Positions 5,341-6,580 of a stretch of 6,580 nucleotides of DNA are shown in pieces. The translations under genes were made by a program, and so were the position numbers. The notes beneath the pieces are model-generated. The model worked only from the letters and a program-made list of their open reading frames with translations. It made no database searches and was not told the DNA's origin. Each line of letters opens with the position of its first letter. Position 1 is the first letter of the stretch. The DNA is from J089 sp964549745 (GTDB lineage: Bacteria; Fidelibacterota; Marinisomatia; Marinisomatales; J089): positions 1-6,580 of the forward strand of contig CAZJWP010000114.1 in NCBI GenBank assembly GCA_964549745.1, in the 5' to 3' direction.

Positions 5341-6580
5341 GCGCTTCCCCTCTTTTCACCTTAAGGAGGAATCCCAGCGCAATCAAAAGCGTCACTGATC
5401 CGTAGATAAAAGACGTTCGATAGTTGTTGTGGAACATGGCAATGATGTTCCCTGCCAGGATCGGACCTACAATCGCAGAGAGTTGCGAAGCCACATAGTA
5501 CAGTCCCGTATACGAACCCAGTTTGTCTTGGGGCGCCATATCGATCACCATCGGCAATGAATTGACCAGAATCAGTGACCAGGACAGCCCGCAAAACGGA
5601 AGCAAAATCTTGGCCTGAAGTTCGGTGGTCATTTGCGAACCGATTCCCAGCAAAATTGCGAACAAAACGATCCCAACACCAATCGAAAGCTTTCGGCCCC
5701 ACTTCCCTCCGACCCAACCGCTGATCGGTGAAAACAGAATGATTGCCAGTGAGAAATAGGCCAACAGGAAGGTGGCCTGGCCGCTGTCTAACCTGAGTGA
5801 ATTCACAGCAAAGCTGGTGAAAAACACTTCCAGTGCATTGTAACCCAAAAACCAGAAAAAGATAGCAGTTAATATCAATGGGACCGACGAATCTTGTAAA
5901 ATTTTCAGGTTTTTAATCTGATCTTTAATCGATACATCTTCCTCATCCGATTCATAGGTCCATTCCTTGGGTTCACGGACGAACAAAACGACAATAAGGA
6001 CACCCAGTAACATGGTTATGCCGCCAAAATAAAAGGGTGCTCCCGCAGATACTTTAAACAAAAGCCCGCCAACTACAAAAGCCAACACACCGCCAACGCC
6101 GCCCATCAGGTTGACTAAGCCGTTCGCCTGGGATCGATAGGGTGATGGCGTAATATCCGGCATCAGAGAAATCACAGGCGTTCTAAAGGCATCCATGGCT
6201 ACCAATGTGAGACAGATCGAGGCCATGAATAAGGCCAGTGAATTCCCAAGGAAATAGGGTATCCCGATGAATCCGATAAAGGCAATCGGCGCTCCAACCA
6301 CCAGGAACGGTTTCCGCCGCCCCCAACGAGTCTGAAGTTTGTCTGAGAAAAATCCTATATAGGGAAGAATAAACAATGCGGCAATATTATCCAGGGTCAT
6401 GATAAAGCCGGTCGTATCGGCTCCCAGGCCGAATCCGTTGACACCGGCTGTTGCACTGTAATCGGGACGCCCGGCCTGAAGGAAAATAGGAACGTAAGCA
6501 TTATAAATGGCCCATAGCAGGGATACGCCCATAAAACCGAATCCCAGTAGAATAACCTTCCAATAACTGAATTTATCTTT
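5318..6580 (-). CDS. MFS sugar transporter, SLC45/GPH-like (5' end beyond window)
   Basis: This inner-membrane carrier probably imports a glucoside or oligosaccharide with cations. The frame stays open to the window edge, giving 420 residues; KDKFSYWKVILLGFGFMGVS precedes the internal Met at 6532 and completes the first transmembrane helix, so the true start lies beyond 6580. Motif A after helix 2 is GFFSDKLQTRWGRRKP, and its degenerate repeat GWVGGKWGRK lies in the second half. RTPVISLMPDITPSPYRSQA with NGLVNLMGGVGG is characteristic of the SLC45/GPH-type sugar transporters, and APQDKLGSYTGLYY lies before helix 11. A charged cytoplasmic loop (REPKEWTYESDEEDVSIKDQ) separates the two six-helix halves. 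The gene converges on the GH97 relic and overlaps its final 23 bases. Maltose or maltooligosaccharide is a reasonable substrate guess from that neighbour, but only inference. The protein looks intact in the visible part. Confidence 0.92.
   Translation of the reverse strand, partial: KDKFSYWKVILLGFGFMGVSLLWAIYNAYVPIFLQAGRPDYSATAGVNGFGLGADTTGFIMTLDNIAALFILPYIGFFSDKLQTRWGRRKPFLVVGAPIAFIGFIGIPYFLGNSLALFMASICLTLVAMDAFRTPVISLMPDITPSPYRSQANGLVNLMGGVGGVLAFVVGGLLFKVSAGAPFYFGGITMLLGVLIVVLFVREPKEWTYESDEEDVSIKDQIKNLKILQDSSVPLILTAIFFWFLGYNALEVFFTSFAVNSLRLDSGQATFLLAYFSLAIILFSPISGWVGGKWGRKLSIGVGIVLFAILLGIGSQMTTELQAKILLPFCGLSWSLILVNSLPMVIDMAPQDKLGSYTGLYYVASQLSAIVGPILAGNIIAMFHNNYRTSFIYGSVTLLIALGFLLKVKRGEALTSPALD

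Noticed and set aside
5361..5717. Minus-strand 118-codon frame inside the transporter
   Set aside because: It is an alternative frame of the MFS gene, whose motifs and hydrophobic helices lie in the other frame.
1..6580. CRISPR array, tRNA, rRNA, insertion sequence or phage-like module
   Set aside because: I saw no regularly spaced repeats, no cloverleaf-like sequence, no transposase motifs and no terminal inverted repeats anywhere in the window.

Overview
The window looks like part of a chromosome from a Gram-negative, probably environmental bacterium. Evidence for an outer membrane and periplasm is a multiheme c-type cytochrome lipoprotein followed by a secreted protein with beta-barrel-like sequence. 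The protein styles (BT0820-like small HAD hydrolase, SLC45/GPH sugar transporter, GH97 relic, ClC with a C-terminal TrkA-C domain) resemble the Bacteroidetes/FCB side of the tree (Marinimicrobia, Calditrichota, Ignavibacteria and relatives). That placement is inferred from family resemblance; no phylogenetic marker is present.

All intact genes lie on the minus strand, so they are best read from high to low coordinates. The right end (6580 to 5318) is an MFS sugar transporter whose start lies outside the window. At its 3' end it overlaps, tail to tail, a plus-strand relic of a GH97 (SusB-type alpha-glucosidase) gene at 5008-5340. The relic is broken by two frameshifts and at least two internal deletions. 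After about 250 bases with no recognisable gene come a ClC-family chloride transporter/channel with a TrkA-C-like tail (4754-2991), a small HAD-superfamily hydrolase (2882-2454) and a UspA-family protein (2435-2019). The last two are 18 nt apart and probably co-transcribed.

A 190-base intergenic region with a nested inverted repeat and a TATAAT box separates this group from a second module: a lipoprotein cytochrome with ten CXXCH and two CX3CH motifs (1828-350), whose TAA stop directly abuts the ATG of another reading frame running off the left edge (349-1). That partial frame encodes a signal-peptide-like N-terminus followed by aromatic-rich, strand-like sequence. This suggests, without proving, a cytochrome/outer-membrane-barrel pair of the kind that moves electrons across an outer membrane.

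The most informative points are the unlisted partial gene coupled to the cytochrome, the two expanded heme motifs at the cytochrome C-terminus, and the GH97 relic beside a sugar transporter. Two start sites also need correction: the Usp gene starts at the ATG at 2435, and the transporter starts beyond 6580.
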